Translations under genes and position numbers: made by a program
The notes under the pieces: generated by a model
Database searches by the model: none
Seen by the model: the letters and a program-made list of their open reading frames with translations, nothing else
Told to the model about the DNA's origin: nothing
Origin: Methanococcus maripaludis C5
GTDB taxonomy: Archaea > AGJL01 > Methanococci > Methanococcales > Methanococcaceae
DNA: 64,000 bases
NCBI RefSeq assembly: GCF_000016125.1
Contig: NC_009135.1
Span: forward strand, 1,302,001-1,366,000
Direction: 5' to 3'
In this document: one piece after another, positions 16,694-26,293 of the stretch
Layout of the letters: each line of letters begins with the position of its first letter
How positions within the stretch are numbered: the first letter of the stretch is position 1

Positions 16694-17278
16694 TTATTTC
16701 GTTTTTTTGCCGTTAGCTCTGACACTTGGTCTTGCTTTTTCAGCACCTTTTCCTTTGTACATTAATCCTCTTCCTTTTTTACCAGCTGATGTTAAACCTC
16801 TGGTTACTCTACCTTTGTGGGTTCCTTTGCAGAGCCAGTTGTAGGATTTGTCGTTTTTAATTGATGGTTGGCATGGATCAACTAAGATAACTTCGTACCA
16901 TTTTTGTTTTCCATCTTGTCCTACCCAGTAGGAGTTTAATACTTCCATGTTAGGGTATTTTTTAGCTGCTCTTTCTTCAGCAATTCTTTGAATGGATTTT
17001 GCCATTGTAATTTTGTTGATACCCATTGTTGCAGGTTTTTTGGAGTGTTTTGGTCTTGGTTTTCTTAAACCTCCTCTTCTAACACTAACTCTTACAACAA
17101 CAATTCCTTGTTTTGCTTTGTATCCTAAGTTTCTAGCCCTATCAATTCTTGTAGGTCTTTCAATTCTTATAACTGAAGGTTCTTTTCTCCAGTCTTGCAT
17201 TCTAGCCCATTGTAACTCTTTAACGTATGAGTTAGCAGGTACTTTCCATGCTTCTTTCACGTAGTTGTACATACTCAT
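16694..17278 (-). CDS. rpl15e: Large-subunit ribosomal protein L15e
   Basis: The 194-residue basic protein is archaeal/eukaryotic ribosomal protein L15e, recognisable from [12 protein letters not shown] at the start, [34 protein letters not shown] and the tail [21 protein letters not shown] choose the ATG preceded by GTGATACC. The frame is open for 23 more codons upstream, but that stretch has the composition of a structured leader (see the next entry). The gene is divergent from aIF2-beta. Confidence 0.95.
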   Translation of the reverse strand: MSMYNYVKEAWKVPANSYVKELQWARMQDWRKEPSVIRIERPTRIDRARNLGYKAKQGIVVVRVSVRRGGLRKPRPKHSKKPATMGINKITMAKSIQRIAEERAAKKYPNMEVLNSYWVGQDGKQKWYEVILVDPCQPSIKNDKSYNWLCKGTHKGRVTRGLTSAGKKGRGLMYKGKGAEKARPSVRANGKKTK

Positions 17279-17375
17279 GGTATCACTTGTTTCGTCGATT
17301 TCTGTTTCTGGGTTCAGCTTAATGCTACATGCCCTACGGGAGTTCACCCGTCACTAAACTACTAGTATTACCTAG
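17279..17375 (-). ncRNA. Structured, GC-rich leader of the L15e gene (candidate)
   Basis: The segment immediately before rpl15e is distinctly richer in G and C than the surrounding intergenic DNA, which in AT-rich methanococci often marks a structured RNA. On the minus strand it contains a clean hairpin, ACGGG-TGAACT-CCCGT, and CTAG direct and inverted repeats further 5'. A TATA-like CGTTTATATACTTG lies upstream at about 17417-17430, so the segment would be transcribed as leader. It could be a ribosomal-protein autoregulatory site or an independent small RNA. I could not match it to a known RNA class. Confidence 0.35.
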
Positions 17376-17416
17376 TCTTAACATCATGTATCTTGACACC
17401 TATATTAATTTAACGG

Positions 17417-17459
17417 CAAGTATATAAACGATGGACTAGAGAACAAGTTTAGAACTTGT
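17417..17459. promoter_or_regulatory. Divergent L15e/aIF2-beta promoter with palindrome
   Basis: A TATATAAA core at about 17421-17428 can serve as a TATA box in either direction. Next to it, on the aIF2-beta side, is a perfect inverted repeat ACAAGTT-TAG-AACTTGT (17443-17459) with 7-base arms. It would fall near the transcription start of the aIF2-beta gene, so a bound protein could affect both translation genes. Confidence 0.45.
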
Positions 17460-17505
17460 ACACTTTTTTACAACTATTAGTTTCTAATTTAAATTTGGTG
17501 AAAAC

Positions 17506-17922
17506 ATGGTCGACTACTTCGATTACAACAGTTTATTGACAAGAGCGCGAGAACAACTTCCAGAAGAAGTATTCAAAGATGTAAGGTTTGAAATCCCATC
17601 TGCAGACAGTTTTGTAGAAGGAAACAGGACCATTATTAAAAACTTCAAAGATATTGCAAAATTCATGGAAAGAGATGCACAAGAATTTGCAAAATACGTA
17701 ATGAAAGAATTAGGTACTGCAGGAGACATTGAAGGAGTCAGATTAATCTTGCAAGGTAAATTCGGATGGAGAATGGTAAACGAAAAAATCCAAAATTACG
17801 TAAACGAATACGTACTCTGTCCAGAATGTGGAAAACCGGACACAAAAATCGTAAAAGAAGGAAGAATACACTTCTTGAAATGTACCGCTTGTGGTGCAAT
17901 GAAACCAGTTAAGACATTATAA
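17506..17922 (+). CDS. Translation initiation factor aIF2, beta subunit
   Basis: The beta subunit of archaeal IF2 helps bring initiator tRNA to the ribosome. The 138-residue protein has the family core (IKNFKDIAKFMERDAQEFAKYVMKELGTAG) and the C-terminal zinc ribbon CPECGKPDTKIVKEGRIHFLKC...CGA, with its four cysteines. GGTGAAAAC precedes the ATG. A T-rich stretch follows the stop codon at 17931-17945, then the NMD3 gene 56 bases downstream. Confidence 0.96.
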   Translation: MVDYFDYNSLLTRAREQLPEEVFKDVRFEIPSADSFVEGNRTIIKNFKDIAKFMERDAQEFAKYVMKELGTAGDIEGVRLILQGKFGWRMVNEKIQNYVNEYVLCPECGKPDTKIVKEGRIHFLKCTACGAMKPVKTL

Positions 17923-17978
17923 GTACTCTTTTTCTTCTTTTTTACTTAATTAACAAATTTTACATTTTTGGTGATATT

Positions 17979-19067
17979 ATGAAAGGATTCTGCTACCGAT
18001 GCGGTCATGAAGGCGAACTTCTTGAAGGCCTCTGTAAAATCTGCTACACCCACATGAATCCACTTATTGAACTCGATAACGAGATACACGTTGAAGTCTG
18101 CCATATGTGCGGATCATATAAACGAAAACTCTGGCAAGACCCTCAAAAAACGGAAACATATGCAATAATGGAAGAAATTGCTTATTTTGGAGTTAAAGAT
18201 AATTTAAAAAAGGCAAATAAAAGTATTGATGTAGAAATAATGCCTCAAGAACCAAAACAGCTTCCGGGTGGAAAAAGATCACGTGTGGAAATTCCTGTTG
18301 TTGTTTTTGCAGAAGGAAGGCTTGTTGGGGAAGATAACGATAGAGATGAAGAAAGACATATTACCGTTTATCTTGATATGGTGCAGTGCCCAAGGTGCTC
18401 GAGATGTATGTCAAACTACTATGAAGGAACATTGCAGGTTAGAGCGATGAACCGGTTCTTAAATGATAAAGAAAGAATAGAGTTGGACGACTTCGTTAGA
18501 GATGAAGCTGGAAAACGACTTAATAAAGATAGGATGGCATTTATTTCAAAATATATCCCTCAAAAAGAAGGATTAGACTATCAGATGGGATCAATGGGTG
18601 CAATAAGAAATATTGCATCAGCTATAAAAGCAAAATACGGCGGAAAATCAATAGAAACTGCAAAACTCGTTGGAGTAGATAAAGATACTGGAAAAGACAT
18701 GTATCGAATCACCGTTGCAGTTAGAATTCCAGAATTTAAAATTGGGGATATTATAGAATATAACGAAAAAATCTACGTTGTTTCTTCATTAAATGAAGCT
18801 AGAGTATATATGGAACCTGTCGAAATTGGAGATAAAATTGCACTTGCTTGGAACGAAATCGATAAATCTGCAAAATTAATTAAAAAAGGAGAAGATTGTG
18901 AAACGGCAACCGTTATTTCAATTACTCCTGACACAATAACTGCAATGGACGATTCAAATTACGAAATATACGAGTACAATAATTCGATTAAAGATTTAAA
19001 AGAAGGGAATAAATTAAGAATATTTAAAAATGAAGAAATTAACCGGATTTTAGAAATTATAGAATGA
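17979..19067 (+). CDS. NMD3-like ribosome-associated protein
   Basis: The 362-residue protein is the archaeal counterpart of eukaryotic NMD3, the adaptor of large ribosomal subunit export. In archaea it probably acts in late subunit maturation. Three cysteine clusters are visible: CYRCGHEGELLEGLCKICY (residues 5-23), CHMCGSYKR, and CPRCSRCMSNYYEGTLQVRA. An OB-like C-terminal half follows. GGTGATATT precedes the ATG. It probably shares an operon or expression domain with aIF2-beta. It converges on homoserine kinase. Confidence 0.9.
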   Translation: MKGFCYRCGHEGELLEGLCKICYTHMNPLIELDNEIHVEVCHMCGSYKRKLWQDPQKTETYAIMEEIAYFGVKDNLKKANKSIDVEIMPQEPKQLPGGKRSRVEIPVVVFAEGRLVGEDNDRDEERHITVYLDMVQCPRCSRCMSNYYEGTLQVRAMNRFLNDKERIELDDFVRDEAGKRLNKDRMAFISKYIPQKEGLDYQMGSMGAIRNIASAIKAKYGGKSIETAKLVGVDKDTGKDMYRITVAVRIPEFKIGDIIEYNEKIYVVSSLNEARVYMEPVEIGDKIALAWNEIDKSAKLIKKGEDCETATVISITPDTITAMDDSNYEIYEYNNSIKDLKEGNKLRIFKNEEINRILEIIE

Positions 19068-19098
19068 ATAAAAAAAATAAAAAATTTTTTAATATAAA

Positions 19099-20022
<924 letters not shown>

Positions 20023-20127
20023 CTAAATATCGTTATTACTTACTAAACAATAAGTAAAAATAGATATAAAAATGCTACTCTGAATTTTAATCTTTCGAAA
20101 TTAACAAAAAAGGAATTATTAGGAATA

Positions 20128-21096
20128 TTAATTAAATAATGCATAGAATTTTCCGTTTCTCGTTCCAAAATAGATTGTTCCGTTTTCATCTATCGTTGGG
20201 GTAGATATTATCCAACTTCCGGTCTCAAAGTTCCATTTTTCGGTTCCATCGGGGTTTATTGCATAGAGATGACCATCATATGAACCAAAATAGATTGTTC
20301 CAGTGTTTCCAATTACTGGGGAAGATTCAATACGTTTTTCTGTTTTAAAACGCCACTTTTCGGTTCCATCGGGGTTTATTGCATACAGGTAACCATCAAG
20401 TGAGGTTACATATATTGTTCCATCTTCTGAAATTGCAGGCCTTGTAACAATCCAGTAACCCGCATAGAAGTTCCATTTTTCGGTTCCGTCAGGGTTTATT
20501 GCATAGACTTTGTCTGAACCAAAATAGATTGTTCCAGTGTTTCCAATAGATATTGCAGAAGTTATCGCGTCTTTTGTTTTAAAACGCCACTTTTCGGTTC
20601 CATCGGGGTTTATTGCATATAAATAATGGTCATTTGAACCAACATATATTGTTCCATCTTCTGAAACTATTGGTGTTGCATATATTGCCTTATTGGTTTT
20701 AAAACGCCACTTTTCGGTTCCGTCAGGGTTTATTGCATACAAGTAACCATCAAGTGAGGTTACATAAAGTATATCTTCAAAAATCGTAAAATCAGAGGCT
20801 ATTGCTTTTTTTGTACCAAATTTCCATTTTTCGGTTCCGTCAGGGTTTATTGCATAGACTTTGTCTGAACCAAAATAGATTGTTCCATCTTTTCCAATAG
20901 ATGGCTTACACTCGATTATTTCATCAGATTTAAAAGACCATTTTATTGAGCCGTCAGGATTTATCGCATAAAGATTTTTATCTCCCGAACCCACATATAT
21001 GGTACCGTTTTTAGCAAGAATTGGACTTGAATCGATACTGTTTCCGATCAAAAACTCCCATTTAATTTTACAATCAATTACGCCCCCACGCAACAT
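20128..21096 (-). CDS. Eight-bladed PQQ-like beta-propeller protein
   Basis: The 322-residue protein consists almost wholly of eight repeats of about 38-40 residues ending in YAINPDGTEKW, each with GTIYFGS or GTIYVTS, the signature of PQQ/BamB-type propeller blades. Eight units could close one complete propeller. There is no signal peptide, membrane span or added domain, so it is predicted to be cytoplasmic, unlike most PQQ-repeat proteins. AGGGGG precedes the ATG. Ligand and function are unknown; propellers of this kind usually mediate protein-protein contacts. Neighbouring blades are nearly identical at the DNA level, which points to recent internal duplication. Confidence 0.85.
   Translation of the reverse strand: MLRGGVIDCKIKWEFLIGNSIDSSPILAKNGTIYVGSGDKNLYAINPDGSIKWSFKSDEIIECKPSIGKDGTIYFGSDKVYAINPDGTEKWKFGTKKAIASDFTIFEDILYVTSLDGYLYAINPDGTEKWRFKTNKAIYATPIVSEDGTIYVGSNDHYLYAINPDGTEKWRFKTKDAITSAISIGNTGTIYFGSDKVYAINPDGTEKWNFYAGYWIVTRPAISEDGTIYVTSLDGYLYAINPDGTEKWRFKTEKRIESSPVIGNTGTIYFGSYDGHLYAINPDGTEKWNFETGSWIISTPTIDENGTIYFGTRNGKFYALFN
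20150..21000 (-). repeat. Internal blade repeats of the propeller gene (about 117 bp, 351-354 bp super-period)
   Basis: Each blade is about 115-120 bases, with a near-invariant segment coding NPDGTEKW. On top of this there is a longer period of three blades. The segment coding GSDKVYAINPDG recurs 351 bases apart (around 20501 and 20852). The segment coding SLDGYLYAINPDG recurs 354 bases apart (around 20391 and 20745). Blades 2-4 and 5-7 therefore look like a duplicated three-blade block. Confidence 0.75.
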
Positions 21097-21254
21097 GATA
21101 TCCCCCTGTATGTCTTTTGCAATTTATTATACATTTGTGCATATAACTTATATATCATTTTTCATTGCCTTTGATTAAATCTAAACTATTTTAAATTAAA
21201 AAACAGAGAAGTATTATTGAGAATAGTTAGTTAAAAACTAAAGAGGGGACAATA

Positions 21255-22181
21255 GTGGTTAAAAAAATAACCGGTGATGATGTATTAATTCCGCTGGAAA
21301 CTCCAGAATCAATGCATAAAGAATATATACAAAATTACCTGAATCTTACAAGAAATACGGGCAATTTGATGCTTTTTGCAGGCGATCAGAAGATCGAACA
21401 TTTGAACGAAGATTTTTACGGAAAAGATATTTCAAAAGATGATGCAGATCCGGAACACCTGTTTAAAATTGCTGAAAATTCAAAAATAGGTGGTTTTGCG
21501 GTTCAGTTTGGATTATTATCCAGATACGGCAGAGATCATAAGGATATAAATTACATTGTAAAATTAAATTCAAAAACGAATCTTGTAGACACGAATCAGA
21601 AAGACCCTTTAAGCCGTGCATTACTGGATATTAACGATATTTTGGAATTTAAGAAAAATTCTGGAATTAATATAGTTGGAGTAGGATACACAATATATCT
21701 TGGAAGTGAATATGAATCAGAGATGCTTTCTGAGGCTTCAAAAATAATTTATGAAGCTCATAAAGGGGGACTTGTTGTAATTCTCTGGATTTACCCGAGG
21801 GGAAAAGCCGTAAAAGATGAAAAAGACTCAGAACTAATTTCTGGAGCTACGGGTGTTGCAGCGTGTCTTGGAGCTGATTTTGTAAAAGTAAATTACCCAA
21901 AATCAGAAAATCCTGCAGAATCATTTAAAGAAGCCGTTATGGCTGCCGGAAGAACTAAAGTAGTCTGTGCAGGCGGATCAAGTACAGATATTGAATCATT
22001 TTTAAAACAGCTCTACGAACAGATTCACATAAGCGGAGCGTCAGGAAATGCCACTGGAAGAAACATCCATCAAAAATCATTATCAGATGCCGTTTCAATG
22101 TGTAATGCGATATATGCAATAACAATTGACGGAAAAACTGTTTCAGAAGCTTTAAATATATACAACGAAAGAAAATCTTAA
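21255..22181 (+). CDS. Class I fructose-bisphosphate aldolase (DeoC/LacD-fold, archaeal type)
   Basis: The 308-residue protein belongs to the archaeal class I aldolase family. It shows LMLFAGDQKIEHLNEDFYG near the start, VVILWIYPRGKAV in the middle, GADFVKVNYP, which should contain the Schiff-base lysine, and CAGGSSTDIESFLKQL plus GASGNATGRNIHQK for phosphate binding. It probably cleaves or forms fructose 1,6-bisphosphate, alongside the bifunctional enzyme at the start of the window. A related role with other sugar phosphates cannot be excluded. The start is a GTG preceded by AGAGGGGA. A small gene follows after 11 bases. Confidence 0.85.
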   Translation: MVKKITGDDVLIPLETPESMHKEYIQNYLNLTRNTGNLMLFAGDQKIEHLNEDFYGKDISKDDADPEHLFKIAENSKIGGFAVQFGLLSRYGRDHKDINYIVKLNSKTNLVDTNQKDPLSRALLDINDILEFKKNSGINIVGVGYTIYLGSEYESEMLSEASKIIYEAHKGGLVVILWIYPRGKAVKDEKDSELISGATGVAACLGADFVKVNYPKSENPAESFKEAVMAAGRTKVVCAGGSSTDIESFLKQLYEQIHISGASGNATGRNIHQKSLSDAVSMCNAIYAITIDGKTVSEALNIYNERKS

Positions 22182-22192
22182 AAGGTGATACC

Positions 22193-22378
22193 ATGGATAT
22201 GGAAATGATACTCGGGCTTATAGATACTCTTGAAAAAAAAGGTGTAGGAATTCAGCTATCTGTTGAAAACCAGAAAACCGTTGAAATTTCGATAAAAAAT
22301 AAAAATGTAGACATAAATATCGTAGACCCATCAAAAATAGGAAAATTGATAAAAGAACTTAATATTAAGACGGATTAA
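22193..22378 (+). CDS. Small conserved protein downstream of aldolase (hypothetical)
   Basis: I do not recognise this 61-residue acidic-basic protein. It has a short N-terminal helix (MDMEMILGLIDTLEKKG) and then a beta-rich part (GIQLSVENQKTVEISIKNKNVDINIVD). AAAGGTGATACC directly before the ATG is a near-perfect ribosome binding site, and the gap to the aldolase gene is 11 bases, so it is translated from the same message. Its stop codon overlaps the stop codon of the convergent AIR-synthase-like gene. Confidence 0.7.
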   Translation: MDMEMILGLIDTLEKKGVGIQLSVENQKTVEISIKNKNVDINIVDPSKIGKLIKELNIKTD

Positions 22379-23718
22379 TCCTTAACCATTTCTTTTAATA
22401 TGAAATCTTTCTTTTCTATTGCCATGTCGCATGTTTTTCTAACTTTTTCTTTCATTTCTTCAAAGTTATCAGGTTTTTGCTCACCAACCACTTTTTTAAC
22501 TGGTGTGTATGCAGCTTCTCTGAATTTTGGAATTAAAAGTTCTTTTTCGCCATTTTCGTCAATTAAATAGCTAACGTCTCCTTCTTTGACAACTCCAATC
22601 TGTTTAGCACCAGTTTTTTCCATTATTCCTCCAGCTTTGTCTTCAGGAGCAATTATCAAAAGGCTGTCAATTGAAACACCCAATGGATCAATATTTAATT
22701 TTTGAAGCATTTCCAAGACTTTCGGGTTTACGAGTTCATTAACTTTTTCCTTGTAGATTTCAAGTGAAACTTTTGCGGTGTTTGTGATCTCGAATGCATC
22801 GCCCCTTAATCCACCATTTGTAACGTCAGTCATTACGTGAATGTGTTTTAAAAGATCGTTTTCAATCAAATTTTTGCATGATTTTAAAAAATCAACATTG
22901 ATCGTTTCTTTTATAACGTCAAACATTCCATAGTAAAGCGCAGTTGTAGAAATTGTTCCACCACCGCTTCCTTCAGTCATTAAAATTACGTCACCAACTT
23001 CTGCTCTTTTCCTTGCAGTTGGTTCCCCTTTTCCAATTATTCCGATTGCACCAACAGCACTGACCATCCTGTCCCCTAAAACCATGTCACCGCCAACTCT
23101 TAAGGTACTTCCAGCAACAAGGGGCACATTTACAGCTTCAGAAACTGCACAGATTCCTGCGGTGTAATCAAATATTTTTGAAACATCTCCATCGTCTGCA
23201 AGGTGAATGTCACTTATAACTGCGACTGCATCTGCACCCATTACGTAAACGTCCCTTAATGCAGCTCTTGCAACGTGAAATCCTGCAATAAATGGAAAAT
23301 CACTTAATCTTGAATGTGTTCCATCAACTGCAACCACAACGTGTTCCGCATTTGCTTTTACAACTCCTGCATCGTCCTGTTCAGTACTGTCGACTTCAGT
23401 TTCTAAATTTGTACTTTCAATAATTCTCGCAATTTCGCGGTGAACAAAAAAATCGCCTTCTCCTCGGCTTCCAACACCCATTTTTCCCATTGTAATTCCG
23501 GATTCTGGGCAGTCAAGTAAATATTTTAAATTTTTATCTTCTGATTCATGGTATTTTTCAGTTGTCTTTACTTCTTCGACTACTGCTTCGACAAATCTTC
23601 TTGCCCATCCCTCATCAGTGTCTTTAACTTCGATTACTTTTTTAAAACCGTCTTCAATGATTTTAGACTCTGAAATTCCCTTTTTCAGACACTTTCTTAC
23701 GTACCTTTCGATATCCAT
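22375..23718 (-). CDS. AIR-synthase-related (PurM-fold) ATP-binding protein
   Basis: The 447-residue protein has a PurM/HypE/SelD-type core from about residue 70 to 400. Typical segments are GVGSRGEGDFFVHREIARI, EHVVVAVDGTHSRLSDFPF, VGGDMVLGDRMVSAVGAIGI, TDVTNGGLRGDAFEI and IDSLLIIAPEDKAG. Before it lies an unrelated N-terminal helical part of about 70 residues. It is not HypE, which is elsewhere in this window and ends in the Cys tail, and it lacks the SelD active-site Cys/Sec loop. Proteins of this fold make ATP-activated phosphate intermediates, but the substrate is unknown. Confidence 0.75.
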   Translation of the reverse strand: MDIERYVRKCLKKGISESKIIEDGFKKVIEVKDTDEGWARRFVEAVVEEVKTTEKYHESEDKNLKYLLDCPESGITMGKMGVGSRGEGDFFVHREIARIIESTNLETEVDSTEQDDAGVVKANAEHVVVAVDGTHSRLSDFPFIAGFHVARAALRDVYVMGADAVAVISDIHLADDGDVSKIFDYTAGICAVSEAVNVPLVAGSTLRVGGDMVLGDRMVSAVGAIGIIGKGEPTARKRAEVGDVILMTEGSGGGTISTTALYYGMFDVIKETINVDFLKSCKNLIENDLLKHIHVMTDVTNGGLRGDAFEITNTAKVSLEIYKEKVNELVNPKVLEMLQKLNIDPLGVSIDSLLIIAPEDKAGGIMEKTGAKQIGVVKEGDVSYLIDENGEKELLIPKFREAAYTPVKKVVGEQKPDNFEEMKEKVRKTCDMAIEKKDFILKEMVKD

Positions 23719-23780
23719 TCTTTCACCGGCATATAAAAAAATAAAATAAATAAAATGTTTGATAATTAAAAAAATAAAAA

Positions 23781-24161
23781 TTAGTTTCCAAGTTTTAAAA
23801 TAGCTTCAGCTAAATCCCCATTAGCTTCTTCTAATGCTTTTTTAGCTTCTTCTTTTGAAACTCCGCACTGGCTTGAAACCATTTCGATGTCTTCTTCAGT
23901 TACTTCGACTTTTACTTCAACGTCTTCAATTTTTTCTTCTGCTTTTGCTACTTTCTTAGCTTTTCCGGTAATCGAATAAGTTTTATTTCCCAGCATGTCC
24001 ATTACCTGAACTTTTGGTTTTTCAAAGACCAAAATTGTGTCTTCTAGTTCGATTGTAACCTTGACAGCTTTTAAATCTTCGGCATCCATTCCGAAATCTT
24101 TCATCATTTTCTGCATTTGTTTCATCATTCTTGGATTAAACTTTCCTCCGCCAGGAAACAT
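23781..24161 (-). CDS. nac: Nascent polypeptide-associated complex protein (aNAC)
   Basis: Archaeal NAC is a homodimer that binds nascent chains at the ribosome exit. The 126-residue product starts MFPGGGKFNPRMMKQMQKMMKD, followed by the NAC domain (VKVTIELEDTILVFEKPKVQVMDMLGNKTYSITGKA) and a C-terminal UBA domain (EDIEMVSSQCGVSKEEAKKALEE). I chose the ATG after GAGGTGTTTATC. The frame is open further upstream without a ribosome site. Confidence 0.93.
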   Translation of the reverse strand: MFPGGGKFNPRMMKQMQKMMKDFGMDAEDLKAVKVTIELEDTILVFEKPKVQVMDMLGNKTYSITGKAKKVAKAEEKIEDVEVKVEVTEEDIEMVSSQCGVSKEEAKKALEEANGDLAEAILKLGN

Positions 24162-24411
24162 GATAAACACCTCATAATTAGTTCGAATATGTTTAGAATA
24201 ACTATAATTTGATAACATGATATAAAAACTTATAATAAATTAAAATCGGATTGTACAACCATTCAAAACCAATAATTCCATAAATCAAAATATTTTAATT
24301 AATTTTTGTTGCTAATCAGGAATTTTTAGACTTTTTTTACAAAGATCCACTCTACTATTTTTATATAGTATTTTGTCATAATTTTGGTATCTTAATCAGA
24401 AGAGGAATACT

Positions 24412-25494
24412 ATGGATGCAAAACTCATGAACATCAATGACAAAGAATTAATTAAGAAATCTATTCAGACAATCCAAAAACTCTCTGAAAAACTGGATGA
24501 TGTAAAAATAATGCACGTTTGTGGATCACACGAACATACAATTTGTAAATACGGAATAAGAGATGTTTTACCGGATAATATTACGGTTGTTCCAGGACCA
24601 GGATGTCCTGTGTGTGTTACAACACAGAAAGAAATTGATGAAGCAATGTACCTTGCTGAACAGGGATACACAATTGCAACCCTTGGAGACATGTATCGAG
24701 TTCCAGGAAGTGAAAAATCCTTAATGCAACTCCAGTCGGAAGGTGCAGACGTAAAAATTGTTTACGGAATTGGGGATGCAGTGAAACTTGCAAAAAAACA
24801 GGATGAAAAAGTAGTATTTGTTGCAATCGGATTTGAAACTACTGCTCCAACAACTGCCGCAGAATTATTAAATAAACCTGAAAATTTCTACATTTTAAAT
24901 TCGCACAGACAAACTCCGCCAGTAATGGGATTTTTACTTGGGGGCGGAACCTCGCTTAACCTAGATGGATTTATATGTCCAGGACACGTTTCAACGATTA
25001 CAGGATTAAAACCATATTACGACCCTTGTAAAACGTACAATGCACCAATGGTTGTTGCAGGCTTTGAACCAATCGATGTAATGGCTTCAATCGTGATGAT
25101 TTTAAAACAGCTCGTAAAAGGCGACGCTAAAGTTGAAAATGAGTACACAAGAGGAGTTAAAGAAGAAGGAAACGTGATTGCACAAAAAATTATGAATAAA
25201 GTTTTTGAACCATCAGACGTTGCATGGAGAGGCTTTCCTGTCATCAAAGATGGCGGTATGAAATTAAGAGAAGAATTCAAAAAATACGATGTTCATGAAA
25301 ATATTGATATTCCGGATATTAAAGAAGTAATAAACAAAGCATGTATTTGCAGTGAAATTTTAAGAGGAGAAAAACTTCCGCATGACTGTAAATTATTTGG
25401 AAAAACCTGCGATCCGATGAATCCAGTTGGAAGCTGCATGGTTTCTGACGAAGGAACTTGCAGAATCTTTTACAAATACAGTAAATTCAGATAA
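24412..25494 (+). CDS. hypD: Hydrogenase maturation protein HypD
   Basis: HypD is the Fe-S scaffold on which the Fe(CN)2CO unit of [NiFe] hydrogenases is built with HypC. The 360-residue protein has the essential VCGSHEHT motif (Cys 37), PGPGCPVCVT (Cys 65 and Cys 68), IGFETTAPTTA, CPGHVSTITG, and the C-terminal cluster ligands CKLFGKTCDPMNPVGSCMVSDEGTC. A TATA-like TTTTTATATAGTA lies about 50 bases upstream. It is monocistronic. Confidence 0.97.
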   Translation: MDAKLMNINDKELIKKSIQTIQKLSEKLDDVKIMHVCGSHEHTICKYGIRDVLPDNITVVPGPGCPVCVTTQKEIDEAMYLAEQGYTIATLGDMYRVPGSEKSLMQLQSEGADVKIVYGIGDAVKLAKKQDEKVVFVAIGFETTAPTTAAELLNKPENFYILNSHRQTPPVMGFLLGGGTSLNLDGFICPGHVSTITGLKPYYDPCKTYNAPMVVAGFEPIDVMASIVMILKQLVKGDAKVENEYTRGVKEEGNVIAQKIMNKVFEPSDVAWRGFPVIKDGGMKLREEFKKYDVHENIDIPDIKEVINKACICSEILRGEKLPHDCKLFGKTCDPMNPVGSCMVSDEGTCRIFYKYSKFR

Positions 25495-25516
25495 ATACAA
25501 TAGTTCTTTTTTATTT

Positions 25517-26254
25517 TTACAGCGCTATTTTTGAAAATATTCCGTATTTTAAAATTAAAAATCCAACCAGAATCGGTTGGTGGATTATATAAATAAAAAG
25601 CGTGTGTTGTCCCATATAACAGACTTTACTAAAAATTTTATTTTTAAAAATTTCAAATGAATACTTTGAAACCCCGTTTTTGTAATATTTTTCTGAAAAA
25701 CCCATTCCAAGTAAATAAATTCCAAACCACGGAAAAATTGGAAAATAATCAAGCGTGTAAAAGTTGGTTGGCATTATTCCAAGGGAGAGTAAATATGGGG
25801 TTTCTAAAACCATTCCTCTAAATAATAATCCAGCACTTAGAAAGATAATGGCAAAAACTAGATTTATTTTTTCAAATCGATAGAATATAATTCCTAAAAG
25901 GCCTGAAATTGCTAAAAAATGAATAATTCCAAAATATATCGTTCCGGATGTTAAAAAACGGCTCGTAATAATTGTTATCAATACTGAAACTGCAAAAAGT
26001 TTTAAAAAACGAATAAAGTAGTGTTTGTAATTTAAATTATTAGATACAACTTTTTTTGAAAAACTGATGTTAAAAGAAACACCTGAAATGAATATAAATA
26101 TGGATGCTACATAAAGAGCGAAAATACTCCAAAATAACAGATTTTCAGAATATCCTAAAAAATATTTTAAATCGGTTACAAAATTCGAAATAACCATCAA
26201 AATTATGGCAATTCCCCTAAAAAAGTCAATTTCCAAATACCTGTTTTTCTGCAT
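25517..26254 (-). CDS. Membrane protein of the DUF1624 (heparan-glucosaminide acetyltransferase-like) family
   Basis: The 245-residue protein is almost entirely hydrophobic, with about seven predicted membrane helices. The N-terminal RYLEIDFFRGIAIILMVISNF is the hallmark of DUF1624/HGSNAT_cat acyltransferase-like proteins, and the C-terminal GQHTLFIYIIHQPIL is the conserved last helix. The family transfers acyl groups to sugars across membranes in some members. No substrate can be named here. It is the last gene of the minus-strand cluster beginning with the RCK-DHH gene, about 40 bases after the CBS-ParB gene. Confidence 0.75.
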   Translation of the reverse strand: MQKNRYLEIDFFRGIAIILMVISNFVTDLKYFLGYSENLLFWSIFALYVASIFIFISGVSFNISFSKKVVSNNLNYKHYFIRFLKLFAVSVLITIITSRFLTSGTIYFGIIHFLAISGLLGIIFYRFEKINLVFAIIFLSAGLLFRGMVLETPYLLSLGIMPTNFYTLDYFPIFPWFGIYLLGMGFSEKYYKNGVSKYSFEIFKNKIFSKVCYMGQHTLFIYIIHQPILVGFLILKYGIFSKIAL

Positions 26255-26293
26255 AATTTTGATATAAATTTTAAAGAATTAATAATTAGTGAT

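Noticed and set aside
17279-17380. tRNA gene in the GC-rich segment before L15e
   Set aside because: A GTTCA/GTTCAC-like stretch hinted at a T-loop, but there is no acceptor stem, anticodon arm or CCA-compatible end on either strand.
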